The position numbers and the translations under genes were made by a program. Below are positions 9,068 through 18,641 of a stretch of DNA of 64,000 bases, in pieces. The stretch's first letter is position 1. Each line of letters begins with the position of its first letter. Under the pieces are notes generated by a model that saw nothing but the letters and a program-made list of their open reading frames with translations, did no database searches and was not told the DNA's origin. The stretch comes from Mycolicibacterium diernhoferi (GTDB lineage Bacteria > Actinomycetota > Actinomycetes > Mycobacteriales > Mycobacteriaceae). The DNA lies in contig NZ_CP080332.1 in assembly GCF_019456655.1 (NCBI RefSeq), positions 1,054,001-1,118,000 on the forward strand, given 5' to 3'.

Positions 9068-10513
9068 ATGGAACAGAAGACGAAACGACGGGGCATCCAT
9101 CCGCTGTGGTGGACCGCCGCCCTGTTCGCCACGGTGATCGGGCTGGTTCTGCTGTGCTCGGCGATCTTCGCCGGCACGTTCCGAAAGTACGTGCCGGTCA
9201 CCCTGACCTCCGACCGGTCCGGTCTGGTGATGGAGACCGGCGCCAAGGTGAAGCTCAACGGTGTCCAGGTCGGCCGGGTGTCCGGCATCGAGGGCGGCAG
9301 CCGCACCGCCGCACTGAAACTGGAGATCGACCCCGACCAGGCCCGCTACATCCCGGCCAACGTCGAGGCCGAGATCGCGGCTACCACCGCCTTCGGCGCC
9401 AAGTACGTCGACCTGATCTACCCGAGTCAACCCAGCGACCAACGACTCTCCGCCGGGGCGGTACTGCAGTCCCGCAACGTGTCCACCGAGGTGAATACGG
9501 TGTTCGACAACCTGGTCGGCCTGCTGAACCAGATCGACGTGACCAAGATGAGCGCCGTGCTCACCGCCGTCGCGGACGCGGTCCGCGGTCAGGGCGACCG
9601 GATGGGACAGGCGACCACGGACGCGAATCAGGTTCTGCTGGCGATCAATCCGAAGATGGATGAGGTCGGTTCGAACTGGACGTCGTTCAAGGGGTTCAGC
9701 GACGCCTACAGCGGCGCAGCCCAGAACATTCTGAGCACCCTGGACGCCGCCAGCGTGACCGCGGAGACGGTGACCGCGCACGAGAAGGACCTCGATGCCC
9801 TGCTGTTGAGCTCGATCGGCTTCTCCAACACCGGGATCGACCTCATCGCGCCGAACCGGGACAACATCATCCGTGGCATCAACGTGCTGGAGCCGACCAC
9901 CACCCTGCTGCGCAAGTACGACCCGATCTACACCTGCCTGCTGAAGGGCGCGAAGTTCGCCCTCGACAACGGCGCCTACAAGAACATCGGCGGCAACGGG
10001 CGGTCCGTCGTCCAGGACGTCGGTCTGTTGTTGGGCGATGACCCCTACCGCTACCCGCAGAACCTGCCCAAGGTGGCCGCCACCGGTGGCCCCGGTGGGC
10101 AGCCGAGCTGCGGATCGCTGCCCGACGTCAGCAAGAACTTCCCGGTGCGTTACCTGGTCACCGACACCGGCTATGGCACCGGCATGGACATCCGCCCCAA
10201 CCCGGGCATCGGGTTCCCCGGTTGGGTGAACTACTTCCCGGTCACCAAGGCGATTCCGGAACCGCCGCGGTTGCGTCATCCCGGTGGGCCCGCGCCCGGT
10301 CCTGCGCCGGCCGTGCCGGGTGGCGCCCCCTATGGGGCACCGCTGTACGGGCCCGGGGGAGTGCCGTTGTGGCCGGGCGTGCCGCCCGCCCCCGCGCCGC
10401 CGCCGGCACCGGCCCCGCCGGCACCGGCCCCGCTGCCGGGCGCCTTGCCGGCCGAAGCACCTGTGCCACCCGGCGTTCCGGGACCGTCCGCCCAGACGCC
10501 GCCGTCACCATGA
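9068..10513 (+). CDS. mceA: Mce family protein MceA
   Basis: Substrate-binding Mce subunit of 481 residues with one N-terminal membrane helix (about 12-35), then the MlaD/Mce domain (VPVTLTSDRSGLVMETGAKV) and a long helical region thought to build the periplasmic tunnel. The last 80 residues are strongly Pro/Ala/Gly-rich, a common MceA and MceC tail, and probably disordered. Paired Cys residues (IYTCLLKG and PSCGSLPD) sit in the region after the helices, as in other MceA proteins. Confidence 0.92.
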   Translation: MEQKTKRRGIHPLWWTAALFATVIGLVLLCSAIFAGTFRKYVPVTLTSDRSGLVMETGAKVKLNGVQVGRVSGIEGGSRTAALKLEIDPDQARYIPANVEAEIAATTAFGAKYVDLIYPSQPSDQRLSAGAVLQSRNVSTEVNTVFDNLVGLLNQIDVTKMSAVLTAVADAVRGQGDRMGQATTDANQVLLAINPKMDEVGSNWTSFKGFSDAYSGAAQNILSTLDAASVTAETVTAHEKDLDALLLSSIGFSNTGIDLIAPNRDNIIRGINVLEPTTTLLRKYDPIYTCLLKGAKFALDNGAYKNIGGNGRSVVQDVGLLLGDDPYRYPQNLPKVAATGGPGGQPSCGSLPDVSKNFPVRYLVTDTGYGTGMDIRPNPGIGFPGWVNYFPVTKAIPEPPRLRHPGGPAPGPAPAVPGGAPYGAPLYGPGGVPLWPGVPPAPAPPPAPAPPAPAPLPGALPAEAPVPPGVPGPSAQTPPSP

Positions 10514-10529
10514 GCATCGAGGACCAGCA

Positions 10530-11570
10530 GTGAACAACAGCTTGCGACGGGTGGTCATCAACCTGACCGCGTTCGTAGTGGCCTGCCTGATGGCGCTATT
10601 CGGATTGATGGCCATCTTCGCAAATCTGCGTTTCTCCGATGAGCAGGTCTACCGGGCGGAGTTCAGCGATGTCAGCGGCCTGGAGGTGGACGACTTCGTC
10701 CGGGTGGCCGGGGTGGAGGTCGGTCAGGTGAAGAAGATCTCGATCGACGTTTCCGACGAGGCGGCCTCGCGCGCCATCGTCGAGTTCTCGGCTGATCCCT
10801 CGCTGGTACTCACCGAGGGCACCAAGGCCCAGATCCGCTGGGAGAACCCGATCGGCGACCGTTACCTGGCGCTGCTGGACGGTCCGGGAGACACCCAGCA
10901 GCTGAAGGCCAACGGCACCATCCCGGTCAGCCGCACCGAGCCCGCACTGGACCTCGACACCCTGCTCGGCGGGTTCCGTCCACTGTTCCGGGCGTTGGAC
11001 CCCGAACAGGTCAACACCCTGTCGAGCGCGCTGATCCAGGCCTTCCAGGGTGAGGGCGCCACCATCGGCTCGTTCCTGAGCCAGGCGTCGATGGTGACCA
11101 ACACCCTGGCCGACCGCGATGCGCTGATCGGTCAGGTCATCGGCAATCTCAACGTGGTGCTGGGCACGTTCGGCGGGCAGACCGAGCAGTTCGCCAAGGC
11201 CGTCGATTCGCTGTCGGAGCTGGTGGCCGGGCTGGAGGAACGCAAGACCGACGTCACCAATGCGGTCGCCTACACCAACGCCGCGTCCGCCACCGTCGCC
11301 GACCTGTTGACCCAGGCTCGTCAGCCGGTGAAAGAAGCGGTGGCACAATCGGATCGGGTGACCTCGCTGGTGCTCGCCGACCACGAGTACTTCGACGGGT
11401 TGCTCGACATGCTGCCGGACGCCTACAAGAAGCTGGCCCGGCTCGGCACCCGCGGTGACTTCATCCCCGAGTACCTCTGCTCGCTGTCGCTGAAGCTGAA
11501 CGGAAAAGGTGGACAGCCGGTCTACGTCAAACTCGCCGAGCAGACCACAGGACGGTGTGCGCCGAAATGA
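10530..11570 (+). CDS. mceB: Mce family protein MceB
   Basis: Mce subunit of 346 residues: one N-terminal helix, Mce domain (VYRAEFSDVSGLEVDDFVRV), long alpha-helical body and a short C-terminus with a Cys pair (EYLCSLSL and TGRCAPK). Start GTG 10530 has GAGGA about 7 bases upstream. A preceding ATG at 10510 is out of frame and stops at 10533. It lacks the Pro-rich tail of MceA. The stop overlaps the mceC start (ATGA). Confidence 0.9.
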   Translation: MNNSLRRVVINLTAFVVACLMALFGLMAIFANLRFSDEQVYRAEFSDVSGLEVDDFVRVAGVEVGQVKKISIDVSDEAASRAIVEFSADPSLVLTEGTKAQIRWENPIGDRYLALLDGPGDTQQLKANGTIPVSRTEPALDLDTLLGGFRPLFRALDPEQVNTLSSALIQAFQGEGATIGSFLSQASMVTNTLADRDALIGQVIGNLNVVLGTFGGQTEQFAKAVDSLSELVAGLEERKTDVTNAVAYTNAASATVADLLTQARQPVKEAVAQSDRVTSLVLADHEYFDGLLDMLPDAYKKLARLGTRGDFIPEYLCSLSLKLNGKGGQPVYVKLAEQTTGRCAPK

Positions 11571-12862
11571 AACCCTTCGCCGAACGAAATACGTTCCTCA
11601 TCGGTCTCTCCGGGATCGCCCTGACCACCGGACTCGCCGTGGCCGCGCTGAACTACGACAAGCTGCCGTTTCGCACCGCGACCGACGACTACTCGGCCTA
11701 CTTCGCGGAGGCCGGCGGCCTGCGGACCGGAGCCCCGGTCCAGGTGGCCGGTTTCCGGGTGGGCCAGGTGTCCTCGGTGAAGCTGGACGGCGCCCAGGTC
11801 CGGGTGGACTTCGACGTGGACGACGATATCCGCCTCGGTGACCTCACCGAAGCGCACATCAGGACCAAGAGCCTGCTCGGGTCCAAGGTCCTGGAGGTCA
11901 CCCCACGCGGGCCGGGTCGACTGTCCGAGACCATTCCGATGGACCGCACCAAGTCCCCGTACCAGCTGCCGGATGCGTTGGGGGACTTGTCCGCGACGAT
12001 CAGTGGGCTGGACACCGACACGGTCTCGCGATCGTTGTCGACGCTGGCCGAAACCTTCCAGAACACGCCGCCGGACCTGCGCGCCGCGGTGCAGGGTGTG
12101 GGCAGGTTCTCCGAGACGCTCGGGGCGCGCGACACTCAGCTGCGCAACCTGCTGAGCAACGCCAGCAAGGCCACCGAGGTGCTGTCGGCCCGGGCCGACC
12201 AGATCGCCGAACTCGTCGCCAACAGCAATGCGCTGCTTGCCGAGCTGACCGCGCAAAGCTCGGCGCTGGAGCATATTTCGCGGAACCTGTCGAACTTCGC
12301 CCAGCAGCTGCAGGCGTTCATCGACGAGAACCGCCAGCAGATGCGCCCGGCGCTGGACAAGCTCAACGGGGTCCTCACCATCGTGGACAACCGCAAGGAG
12401 CGCATCATGCTGGCGGTGAAGTACCTCAACCAGTACACGATGGCGCTGGGGGAGACGGTCGGGTCGGGGCCGTTCTTCAAGGCCTACCTGGCCAACCTGC
12501 CCGGCCAGATCGTCCAGCCGTTCATCGACTCGGCGTTCTCCGATCTCGGCCTGGACCCGAATGTCCTTCCGCCGTCGGCGTTGACGGATCCGCAGACCGG
12601 CCAGGCCGGTACCCCCGCGTTGCCGCTGCCCTACCCGCGCACCGGTCAGGGCGGGGAACCGCACACCAACCTGCCCGATGCGATCACCGGCAAACCCGGT
12701 GACCCGCGCTACCCGTACCGGGAGCCCGAGCCGGCACCGCCGCCGGGCGGACCGTCGCCCGGGCCGCCCGCGCTGTGGCCCGAGGGGCAGCAGCCGACCA
12801 CCGAGGGCCCGACACCGACCCTGGTGCGCGCACCAGGTGAACCCACCGACGGAGGACAGTGA
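11567..12862 (+). CDS. mceC: Mce family protein MceC
   Basis: Mce subunit of 431 residues, with N-terminal helix (about 10-30), Mce domain (YFAEAGGLRTGAPVQVAGF), helical body and a Pro-rich C-terminal tail of about 100 residues rich in PxPPPGG motifs. It starts at ATG 11567 overlapping the mceB stop. An in-frame GTG/ATG stretch 12 bases upstream lies inside mceB and is less likely. Confidence 0.9.
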   Translation: MKPFAERNTFLIGLSGIALTTGLAVAALNYDKLPFRTATDDYSAYFAEAGGLRTGAPVQVAGFRVGQVSSVKLDGAQVRVDFDVDDDIRLGDLTEAHIRTKSLLGSKVLEVTPRGPGRLSETIPMDRTKSPYQLPDALGDLSATISGLDTDTVSRSLSTLAETFQNTPPDLRAAVQGVGRFSETLGARDTQLRNLLSNASKATEVLSARADQIAELVANSNALLAELTAQSSALEHISRNLSNFAQQLQAFIDENRQQMRPALDKLNGVLTIVDNRKERIMLAVKYLNQYTMALGETVGSGPFFKAYLANLPGQIVQPFIDSAFSDLGLDPNVLPPSALTDPQTGQAGTPALPLPYPRTGQGGEPHTNLPDAITGKPGDPRYPYREPEPAPPPGGPSPGPPALWPEGQQPTTEGPTPTLVRAPGEPTDGGQ

Positions 12863-14121
12863 TGCGCAAGCCGACTCTGCGCATCGGTCTGGCCGTGGCG
12901 CTGGCGGTGGCGGTGGTCGCCGGTGGCGTGCTCGGCCTGCGTGCGCTCAACCACGCCGGCCGCACCAACCTCGTCGCGTACTTCGACAACAGCAACGGGC
13001 TGTTCGTCGGCGACGAGGTCCGGGTGCTCGGCGTCCCGGTGGGGGCGGTCGCCGGCATCGAGCCGCAACCCGAACAGGTCAAGGTCACCTTCTACGTCGA
13101 CCGCGGTGTCACCGTGCCGGCCGAGGCGAAGGCCGTCATCGTGTCGCCGCAGCTGGTCACCGCCAGGGCGATTCAGCTGACACCGGCCTACACCTCCGGT
13201 CCGGCACTCGATGACGGCGCGGTCATCCCGCAGGAGCGCACCGCCGTCCCGCTCGAATGGGACGATCTGCGTGCCCAATTGGAGAAGCTGACCGATGCGC
13301 TGCAGCCGACCGAACCGGGTGGTGTGAGCACGCTCGGACAGTTCGTCAACACCGCCGCGGACAATCTGCGCGGGCAGGGCGCCAACATCCGCGAGACCGT
13401 CACCGTGATGGGCAAGGCCCTCTCGGCGCTGGGCGATCACAGCGACGATGCCTTCGCCAGCTTGAAGAACCTCTCGGTGGTGGTGTCCGCGCTGGAGGAC
13501 AGCTCGGATCTGCTCGGACAGCTCAACCGCAACATGGCCACGGTCACCGGTCTGCTCGCCGACGATCCCGGTGCGGTCAGCGCCGCGGTCAACGACCTCA
13601 ATTCGGTGGTCGGTGTGGCCACCGAGTTCCTGAAGGAAAACGGTGAGGCGGCGGGTCTGGCCACCGAACGGCTGGCGTCCATCACCACCGCGGTCAACGG
13701 TGGCATCGACGACGTGAAGCAGGCGCTGCACGCGTTCCCGAATGCCGTGCAGAACTTCGCCAACGTGTACCAGCCGTCCCAGGGCGCGCTGACCGGCATG
13801 CTCGCGGTGAACAACCTCGCCGACCCACTGCAGTTCCTGTGCGGATCGATCGAGGCGGCGTCGCGGATCAACGGTGCGTACTCCTCGCGGCTGTGCGCGC
13901 AGTACCTCGCGCCGATCGTCAAGAACCGGCAGATGAACTTCCCGCCGCTGGGCGAGAACCTGTTCGTCGGTCAGGCGGCGCGACCCAACGAGATCACCTA
14001 CAGCGAGAACAGGTTACGACCGGACTTCGTGCCGCCGGCGATCGCGGAGGCGCCCGCCGCAGCGACCACCGATCCGGCCGCGGGCCTGCCGGGCATGTTG
14101 CTGCCGGGAGCGGGAGGATGA
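12862..14121 (+). CDS. mceD: Mce family protein MceD
   Basis: Mce subunit of 419 residues, with an N-terminal helix (about 7-27), Mce domain (YFDNSNGLFVGDEVRVLGVP) and long helical part; two Cys residues (LCGSIEA, SSRLCAQ) follow the helices. GGAGGA at 12851-12856 favours ATG 12862; GTG 12859 is also in frame but sits only 2 bases from the ribosome site. The start coincides with the last base of the mceC stop. Confidence 0.9.
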   Translation: MRKPTLRIGLAVALAVAVVAGGVLGLRALNHAGRTNLVAYFDNSNGLFVGDEVRVLGVPVGAVAGIEPQPEQVKVTFYVDRGVTVPAEAKAVIVSPQLVTARAIQLTPAYTSGPALDDGAVIPQERTAVPLEWDDLRAQLEKLTDALQPTEPGGVSTLGQFVNTAADNLRGQGANIRETVTVMGKALSALGDHSDDAFASLKNLSVVVSALEDSSDLLGQLNRNMATVTGLLADDPGAVSAAVNDLNSVVGVATEFLKENGEAAGLATERLASITTAVNGGIDDVKQALHAFPNAVQNFANVYQPSQGALTGMLAVNNLADPLQFLCGSIEAASRINGAYSSRLCAQYLAPIVKNRQMNFPPLGENLFVGQAARPNEITYSENRLRPDFVPPAIAEAPAAATTDPAAGLPGMLLPGAGG

Positions 14122-14123
14122 CG

Positions 14124-15269
14124 ATGAGAGCATTCCGATGGCAGCCCGGAGCCAAGGGGCTCGGCGCGGTGCTGCTGGTGGCCGCGACGGCGCTCACCGG
14201 ATGCGAGTGGCGCGGCCTGAACTCGCTGCCCATGCCGGGCACACAGGGCGGTGGCGACGGCTCGTACGTGGTACGCGCGCAGCTACCGGATATCGGTTCC
14301 ATCGAACCCAATTCACGGGTCCGGGTCGGCGACGTCAACGTCGGCACGATCACCGGAATCGAGCGCGAGGGATGGCACGCGCTGGTCACCATGCGGCTCA
14401 ACGGTGATGTCGATCTGCCGGCCAATGCGACGGTCACCGTCGGGCAGACCAGCCTGTTGGGATCGCTGCACGTCGAACTGGCGCCGCCGGTCGATGCGCA
14501 ACCGCAGGGCAAGCTTCGCGACGGCGCGTTGATCCCACTGGAATCCGGTGCCGCCTACCCGAACACCGACCAGACGTTGTCGGCATTGTCGTTGCTGCTC
14601 AACGGTGGCGGCGTCGGTCAGCTGCAGGACATCACCGCGGCGCTGGCGACCGCGTTCGCCGGTCGCGAGAGTGACCTGCGCAGCCTGATCGAGCAGATGG
14701 ACCTGTTCGTCGGGCGGCTCAACGGCCAGACCGGGGACATCATCGCGGCCACCGAGAGCTTCGACGGTCTGGTCGGTCAGCTCGCCGAACAGCAGCCCGT
14801 GCTGGACAACGCACTGAAGACGATTCCCGACGCGGTCAAGGTGCTCAGCGACCACCGGGAGAACCTCACCGAAGCGGTGGACGGGTTCGGCAAGTTCAGC
14901 GCATTGACCGCCGACGTGGTCAACCAGACCAAGCAGAACCTGGTATCGGAAATCAAGTCCACAGGAAAGGTTCTGGGGTCACTTGCGGACGCCGGACCGG
15001 ATATGACCCGGGCTTTGAGTCTGTTGGCGACCCTGCCGTGGCCCATCGAGAACATCGACAAGATCGTCCGCGGCGACTTCCTCAATACCGACGTCATCTT
15101 CGACCTCACCCTGAGCCGGCTCGGTGACGGGTTGCTCAACGGCACCCGTTTCGAAGGTGACCTGACCGAGTTGGAGATGCAGTGGGGACGCACCATCGGA
15201 CAGTTGCCGAGTCCGTACACCGCGGGCAATCCGATCGTCGCCCCCTACCAGTACAACCAGGGGCCCTGA
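14124..15269 (+). CDS. mceE: Mce family lipoprotein MceE
   Basis: Mce subunit of 381 residues with a lipoprotein signal peptide: hydrophobic core LLVAATALTGC with the lipobox TALTGC, so the mature protein should be lipid-anchored at Cys. The Mce domain (AQLPDIGSIEPNSRVRVGDV) and helical body follow. GGGAGG at 14112-14117 sits 6 bases before ATG 14124, which I prefer to the ATG at 14118 that touches the ribosome site. Being the lipoprotein subunit is the known distinction of MceE from the other five. Confidence 0.9.
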   Translation: MRAFRWQPGAKGLGAVLLVAATALTGCEWRGLNSLPMPGTQGGGDGSYVVRAQLPDIGSIEPNSRVRVGDVNVGTITGIEREGWHALVTMRLNGDVDLPANATVTVGQTSLLGSLHVELAPPVDAQPQGKLRDGALIPLESGAAYPNTDQTLSALSLLLNGGGVGQLQDITAALATAFAGRESDLRSLIEQMDLFVGRLNGQTGDIIAATESFDGLVGQLAEQQPVLDNALKTIPDAVKVLSDHRENLTEAVDGFGKFSALTADVVNQTKQNLVSEIKSTGKVLGSLADAGPDMTRALSLLATLPWPIENIDKIVRGDFLNTDVIFDLTLSRLGDGLLNGTRFEGDLTELEMQWGRTIGQLPSPYTAGNPIVAPYQYNQGP

Positions 15270-15270
15270 C

Positions 15271-16710
15271 ATGTTGACCAAGCGGATCAAACTCCAGCTC
15301 GCCCTCTTCGGGGTCGTGGCGCTGGTGGCCGGCGGCATCATGGCGTTCAGCTACGTTCAGGTGCCCGCCATGTTCGGGGTCGGCCAGTACACGGTCACCG
15401 TCCAGCTGCCGCAGGCCGCCGGGCTGTACCAGAGCGGCAACGTCTCCTACCGCGGCACCAACGTCGGACGGGTCAGCACGGTGCGGCTGACCGATAACGG
15501 CGGCGTCGAGGCCGTGTTGTCGCTGAACTCCGATGTGCCGATCCCCTCGGATCTCACCGCGGAGGTGCACAGTGCCTCGGCCATCGGTGAACAGTTCGTC
15601 GCCCTGGTACCGCGCAGCGCGGATGGGCCGATGTTGAAGAACGGCGATGTGATCCCGGAGGACCGGACCACCGTCCCGCCGCCGATCAACAAGCTGCTGG
15701 ACGCGACCAACCGTGGTATCCAGGCGATCCCGCGGGACAACGTCAAGACCGTCATCGACGAGAGCTACACCGCGGTCGGCCGGTTGGGACCCGAGTTGTC
15801 CCGCATCGTGCGGGGATCCACCCAGCTCGCCATCGACGCCCGGGCCAACCTCGACCCGCTGCTCGCGCTGATCGACAAGGCCGGGCCGGTGCTCGATTCT
15901 CAAGCCGAGACCGCCCGGTCGATCAACGCGTGGGCCTCGAATCTGAAGAATCTGACCGGTCAGCTCCGCGACGCCGACCAATCGGTGGCCGGGCTGCTGG
16001 AAAAGGGCGCGGCCGCCACCGATGAAGGCCGGGCCCTGTTCGATCGGCTGAAGCCGACGTTGCCCACGCTGATGGCCAACCTGGTCAGCATCGGCGAGGT
16101 CGCGGTGGTCTACCAGCCCGCCATCGAACAGGTGCTGGTGCTGGAACCCCAGGTCGTCGCCAGCCTGCAGGGTGCGTTGCTGGCGAACAAGGACTCCAGG
16201 CGCGAGACGCCCGGACTGTACGTGAGCTTCAACCTCAACCTGAATCTGCCCCCGCCATGCACCACCGGGTTCCTGCCCACCGACCAGCTGCTCGGGCCGG
16301 CCGCCGAGACCACGGCCGACCTGCCGCCGGGTGATCTGTACTGCAGGATCCCGCAGGATTCCTGGAATGTGGTGCGCGGCAACCGGAACTACCCGTGCCT
16401 CAACCGGCCCGGCAAGCGGGCTCCGACGGCGCGGATGTGTGAGAGCGACGAGGAGTACGTGCCGCTCAACGACGGCTTCAACTGGAAGGGTGACCAGAAC
16501 GCCACCCTGTCCGGTCAGGCCATACCGCAACTGCGGCCCGAACCGGCCGCCGGGGCGCCGACACCGGTTCCGCCGGTCGCGGTGGCGGAGTACGACCCGA
16601 ACACCGGGGAGTACATGGGCCCCGACGGCCAGATCTACACCCAGGCCGACCTGGGTAACCAGACGGAAGGCAGAACATGGCAGAGCATGCTGGTACCGGC
16701 GGCGGGCTGA
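15271..16710 (+). CDS. mceF: Mce family protein MceF
   Basis: Mce subunit of 479 residues, with an N-terminal helix (about 8-28), Mce domain (TVQLPQAAGLYQSGNVSYRG), long helical domain and a C-terminal extension with four Cys residues (PPPCTTGF, DLYCRIPQ, NYPCLNRP, ARMCESDE). It closes the six-gene mceA-F set. The next gene starts 34 bp inside it, so the Mce-associated genes are co-translated with mceF. Confidence 0.9.
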   Translation: MLTKRIKLQLALFGVVALVAGGIMAFSYVQVPAMFGVGQYTVTVQLPQAAGLYQSGNVSYRGTNVGRVSTVRLTDNGGVEAVLSLNSDVPIPSDLTAEVHSASAIGEQFVALVPRSADGPMLKNGDVIPEDRTTVPPPINKLLDATNRGIQAIPRDNVKTVIDESYTAVGRLGPELSRIVRGSTQLAIDARANLDPLLALIDKAGPVLDSQAETARSINAWASNLKNLTGQLRDADQSVAGLLEKGAAATDEGRALFDRLKPTLPTLMANLVSIGEVAVVYQPAIEQVLVLEPQVVASLQGALLANKDSRRETPGLYVSFNLNLNLPPPCTTGFLPTDQLLGPAAETTADLPPGDLYCRIPQDSWNVVRGNRNYPCLNRPGKRAPTARMCESDEEYVPLNDGFNWKGDQNATLSGQAIPQLRPEPAAGAPTPVPPVAVAEYDPNTGEYMGPDGQIYTQADLGNQTEGRTWQSMLVPAAG

Positions 16711-17225
16711 CCGACGCCACGGACACCGCAGTGCCGCAGCGGAACCCGGGTCTGAAGGCCGCGGTCGTTGTCGGGGCCGTCGCACTGCTGTCGCTGGGGG
16801 CGGTCGGTGGATGGCTCGGCTACCGCATCGCCGACGAACACCGGGACAGCACCCAGCAGAGCCGGTTCGTGCAGGCGGCCCGCCAAGGTGCGATCAACCT
16901 GACCACCATCGGCCATAAGACCGTCGACGCGGATATCGACCGCATCCTGCAATCGTCGACCGGTACGTTCCACGAGGACTTCCAGAAACGTGCCGAGCCG
17001 TTCGCCGACGTCGTCAAAGAGGCCCAATCGACATCGGAGGGCACGGTCACCTCAGTCGCGCTGGAGTCCCAGGACGGTGACACCGCCCAGGTTCTGGTGG
17101 TCATGTCGGTGAAGATGGCGAACGAGGGTGCGCCCGAACAGGTTCCGAGTACCTGGCGGATGCGTATCGGCGTCCAGAGCAGTGGCGGCACCGAGAAGGT
17201 CTCCGATGTCCAGTTCGTGTCGTGA
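16677..17225 (+). CDS. Mce-associated membrane protein (first)
   Basis: Protein of 182 residues with a short cytoplasmic head, one transmembrane helix (about 25-47, AAVVVGAVALLSLGAVGGWL) and an extracytoplasmic domain similar in layout to the Mas proteins that follow mceF in mycobacteria and are thought to stabilise the transporter. No Cys and no catalytic motif is seen. It overlaps mceF by 34 bp, which supports the operon link. Exact role unknown. Confidence 0.82.
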   Translation: MAEHAGTGGGLTDATDTAVPQRNPGLKAAVVVGAVALLSLGAVGGWLGYRIADEHRDSTQQSRFVQAARQGAINLTTIGHKTVDADIDRILQSSTGTFHEDFQKRAEPFADVVKEAQSTSEGTVTSVALESQDGDTAQVLVVMSVKMANEGAPEQVPSTWRMRIGVQSSGGTEKVSDVQFVS

Positions 17226-17235
17226 GGAGACATCA

Positions 17236-17790
17236 GTGAGCACCCTGGCAGTAGCCGACCCCGAAATCGACGTCGTCGAGGTGCCGGTAGAGCCGGCGAA
17301 GCCGCGCCGCAGCACCGCCCGGACGCTCGCCTACCTGGTGTTGCCGCTGCTGGTGATGGCGCTGGCGGCCGGCGTCGGATACCTGAAATGGCAGGCGAGT
17401 TCGGCCGCGCCGTCCGGCGGTGAGTCGGCCACAGTGGTGATGGCGGCAACCGAGGGGGCGACGGCGATGCTGTCCTACCGCGCCGACCACGTGCGGGAGG
17501 ATCTGACCGCGGCGAGCGAACGGATGACCGGGAACTTCCGTGCGGAGTACACCACCCTCATCAATGATGTGGTGATCCCGGGAGCCGAGCAGAAGCGCAT
17601 CTCGGCGGTGGCCACCGTGCCCGCCGCGGCCTTGGTGTTCGCGGATACCGATCGGGCCCAGGTGCTGGTGTACATCAACCAGACCACCACGATCGGCGCA
17701 GACCCGCCGACCGACACCCAGTCCAGTGCCCACGTCGATATGGAGAAGGTCGGGGACACATGGCTGATTTCAGACTTCCAACCCCTCTGA
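17236..17790 (+). CDS. Mce-associated membrane protein (second)
   Basis: Second Mas-type protein, 184 residues: cytoplasmic head, one helix (about 37-57, LVLPLLVMALAAGVGYL) and an external domain with the NTF2-like ending WLISDFQPL seen in this family. Start GTG 17236 has AGGAGA 5 bases upstream, 10 bp after the previous stop. Earlier in-frame codons lie inside the first Mas gene. Two Mas genes in tandem after mceF is the common mycobacterial layout. Confidence 0.82.
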   Translation: MSTLAVADPEIDVVEVPVEPAKPRRSTARTLAYLVLPLLVMALAAGVGYLKWQASSAAPSGGESATVVMAATEGATAMLSYRADHVREDLTAASERMTGNFRAEYTTLINDVVIPGAEQKRISAVATVPAAALVFADTDRAQVLVYINQTTTIGADPPTDTQSSAHVDMEKVGDTWLISDFQPL

Positions 17791-18134
17791 GCCGGGCCCT
17801 GACCGCGACGGCCGCGGGCCTCATGGTGGGGGCCGGGGTGGTGGCGGCACCGCCCGCGCACGCCGACGCGGTCGCGTATCTGGTCAATGTCACGGTCCGC
17901 CCGGGCTACGACTTCGCCAATGCCGACGCGGCGCTGGCATACGGTAATCGGCTCTGCGACAAGCTCGCCCAGGGCGTCGGGTACAGCGACCTGATGGCCG
18001 AGGTGAAGACCGACTTCCACACCACCGACGAGTTCCACGCCTCCTATCTGATCACCCAGGCGGCAGGTGAACTGTGCCCGGCGCAGATCGGACCGCTGCG
18101 CGACTCGGCCGCAGGCTACCGGCCCACGCCCTGA
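17760..18134 (+). CDS. Secreted DUF732 protein
   Basis: Small exported protein of 124 residues with a signal peptide (hydrophobic core about 13-30, cleavage likely after APPAHA) and a DUF732 domain. It has the usual Cys pair (NRLCDKL and AGELCPA) that should form a disulphide, and the YSDLMAEVKTDF segment. It overlaps the preceding Mas gene by 31 bp. Function of DUF732 is unknown; linkage to an Mce operon suggests a periplasmic helper, which is inference. Confidence 0.8.
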   Translation: MADFRLPTPLSRALTATAAGLMVGAGVVAAPPAHADAVAYLVNVTVRPGYDFANADAALAYGNRLCDKLAQGVGYSDLMAEVKTDFHTTDEFHASYLITQAAGELCPAQIGPLRDSAAGYRPTP

Positions 18135-18148
18135 CCCCTAAGGAATCA

Positions 18149-18637
18149 ATGGTGCAATCACTGGCAGTTCGAGTCTCGTCCGCGGTGGTCGGTCTGACGG
18201 CCGCCGCGTTGGCGGTAGCACCGTCGGCGCAGGCGGATAACCGCAGATTCAACAGCAGCGTGGTCGACAACATCTATGCCGTGCAGCGGCAGGCCGATTG
18301 CGACAACGAGCTGAAGGTCGAACCCAAGCTGCTGCTGGCCGCGGAATGGCACGCGAAGGATCTGATGAACAACCGCAGCCTGGGTGGCGATATCGGATCC
18401 GACGGGTCCACGCCCCAGCAGCGGGCGGCCAACGCTGGATTCGCCGGGACCGTGGCCGAGACCGTCGCGATCCATCCGGCGCTGGCGATCAGCGGTGTCG
18501 AGCTGCTCAACCTCTGGTACCACAACCCCGCGTACAAGGCGATCATGGCCGACTGCGCGCACACCCGGATCGGCGTGTGGTCGGAGAACAGCTGGGACCG
18601 CACGGTGGTCGTGGCCGTCTACGGCAGCCCCGCTTAG
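18149..18637 (+). CDS. Secreted CAP/SCP-domain protein
   Basis: Exported protein of 162 residues: signal peptide ending near PSAQA, then a CAP (cysteine-rich secretory/antigen 5/PR-1) domain. The conserved-type His is in AAEWHAKDL, the Glu in VAETVAIHP, and the terminal segment IGVWSENSWDRTVVVAVYG matches the family end. AAGGA sits 5 bases before ATG 18149, 14 bp after the DUF732 stop. CAP proteins in other organisms bind sterols or fatty acids (established), so a lipid-binding role beside Mce is plausible but inferred. It is the last gene before a bidirectional hairpin. Confidence 0.8.
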   Translation: MVQSLAVRVSSAVVGLTAAALAVAPSAQADNRRFNSSVVDNIYAVQRQADCDNELKVEPKLLLAAEWHAKDLMNNRSLGGDIGSDGSTPQQRAANAGFAGTVAETVAIHPALAISGVELLNLWYHNPAYKAIMADCAHTRIGVWSENSWDRTVVVAVYGSPA

Positions 18638-18641
18638 CGGT

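Noticed and set aside
14118..14123. ATG 14118 as mceE start
   Set aside because: It directly abuts the GGGAGG site; ATG 14124 has proper spacing and keeps the lipoprotein signal.
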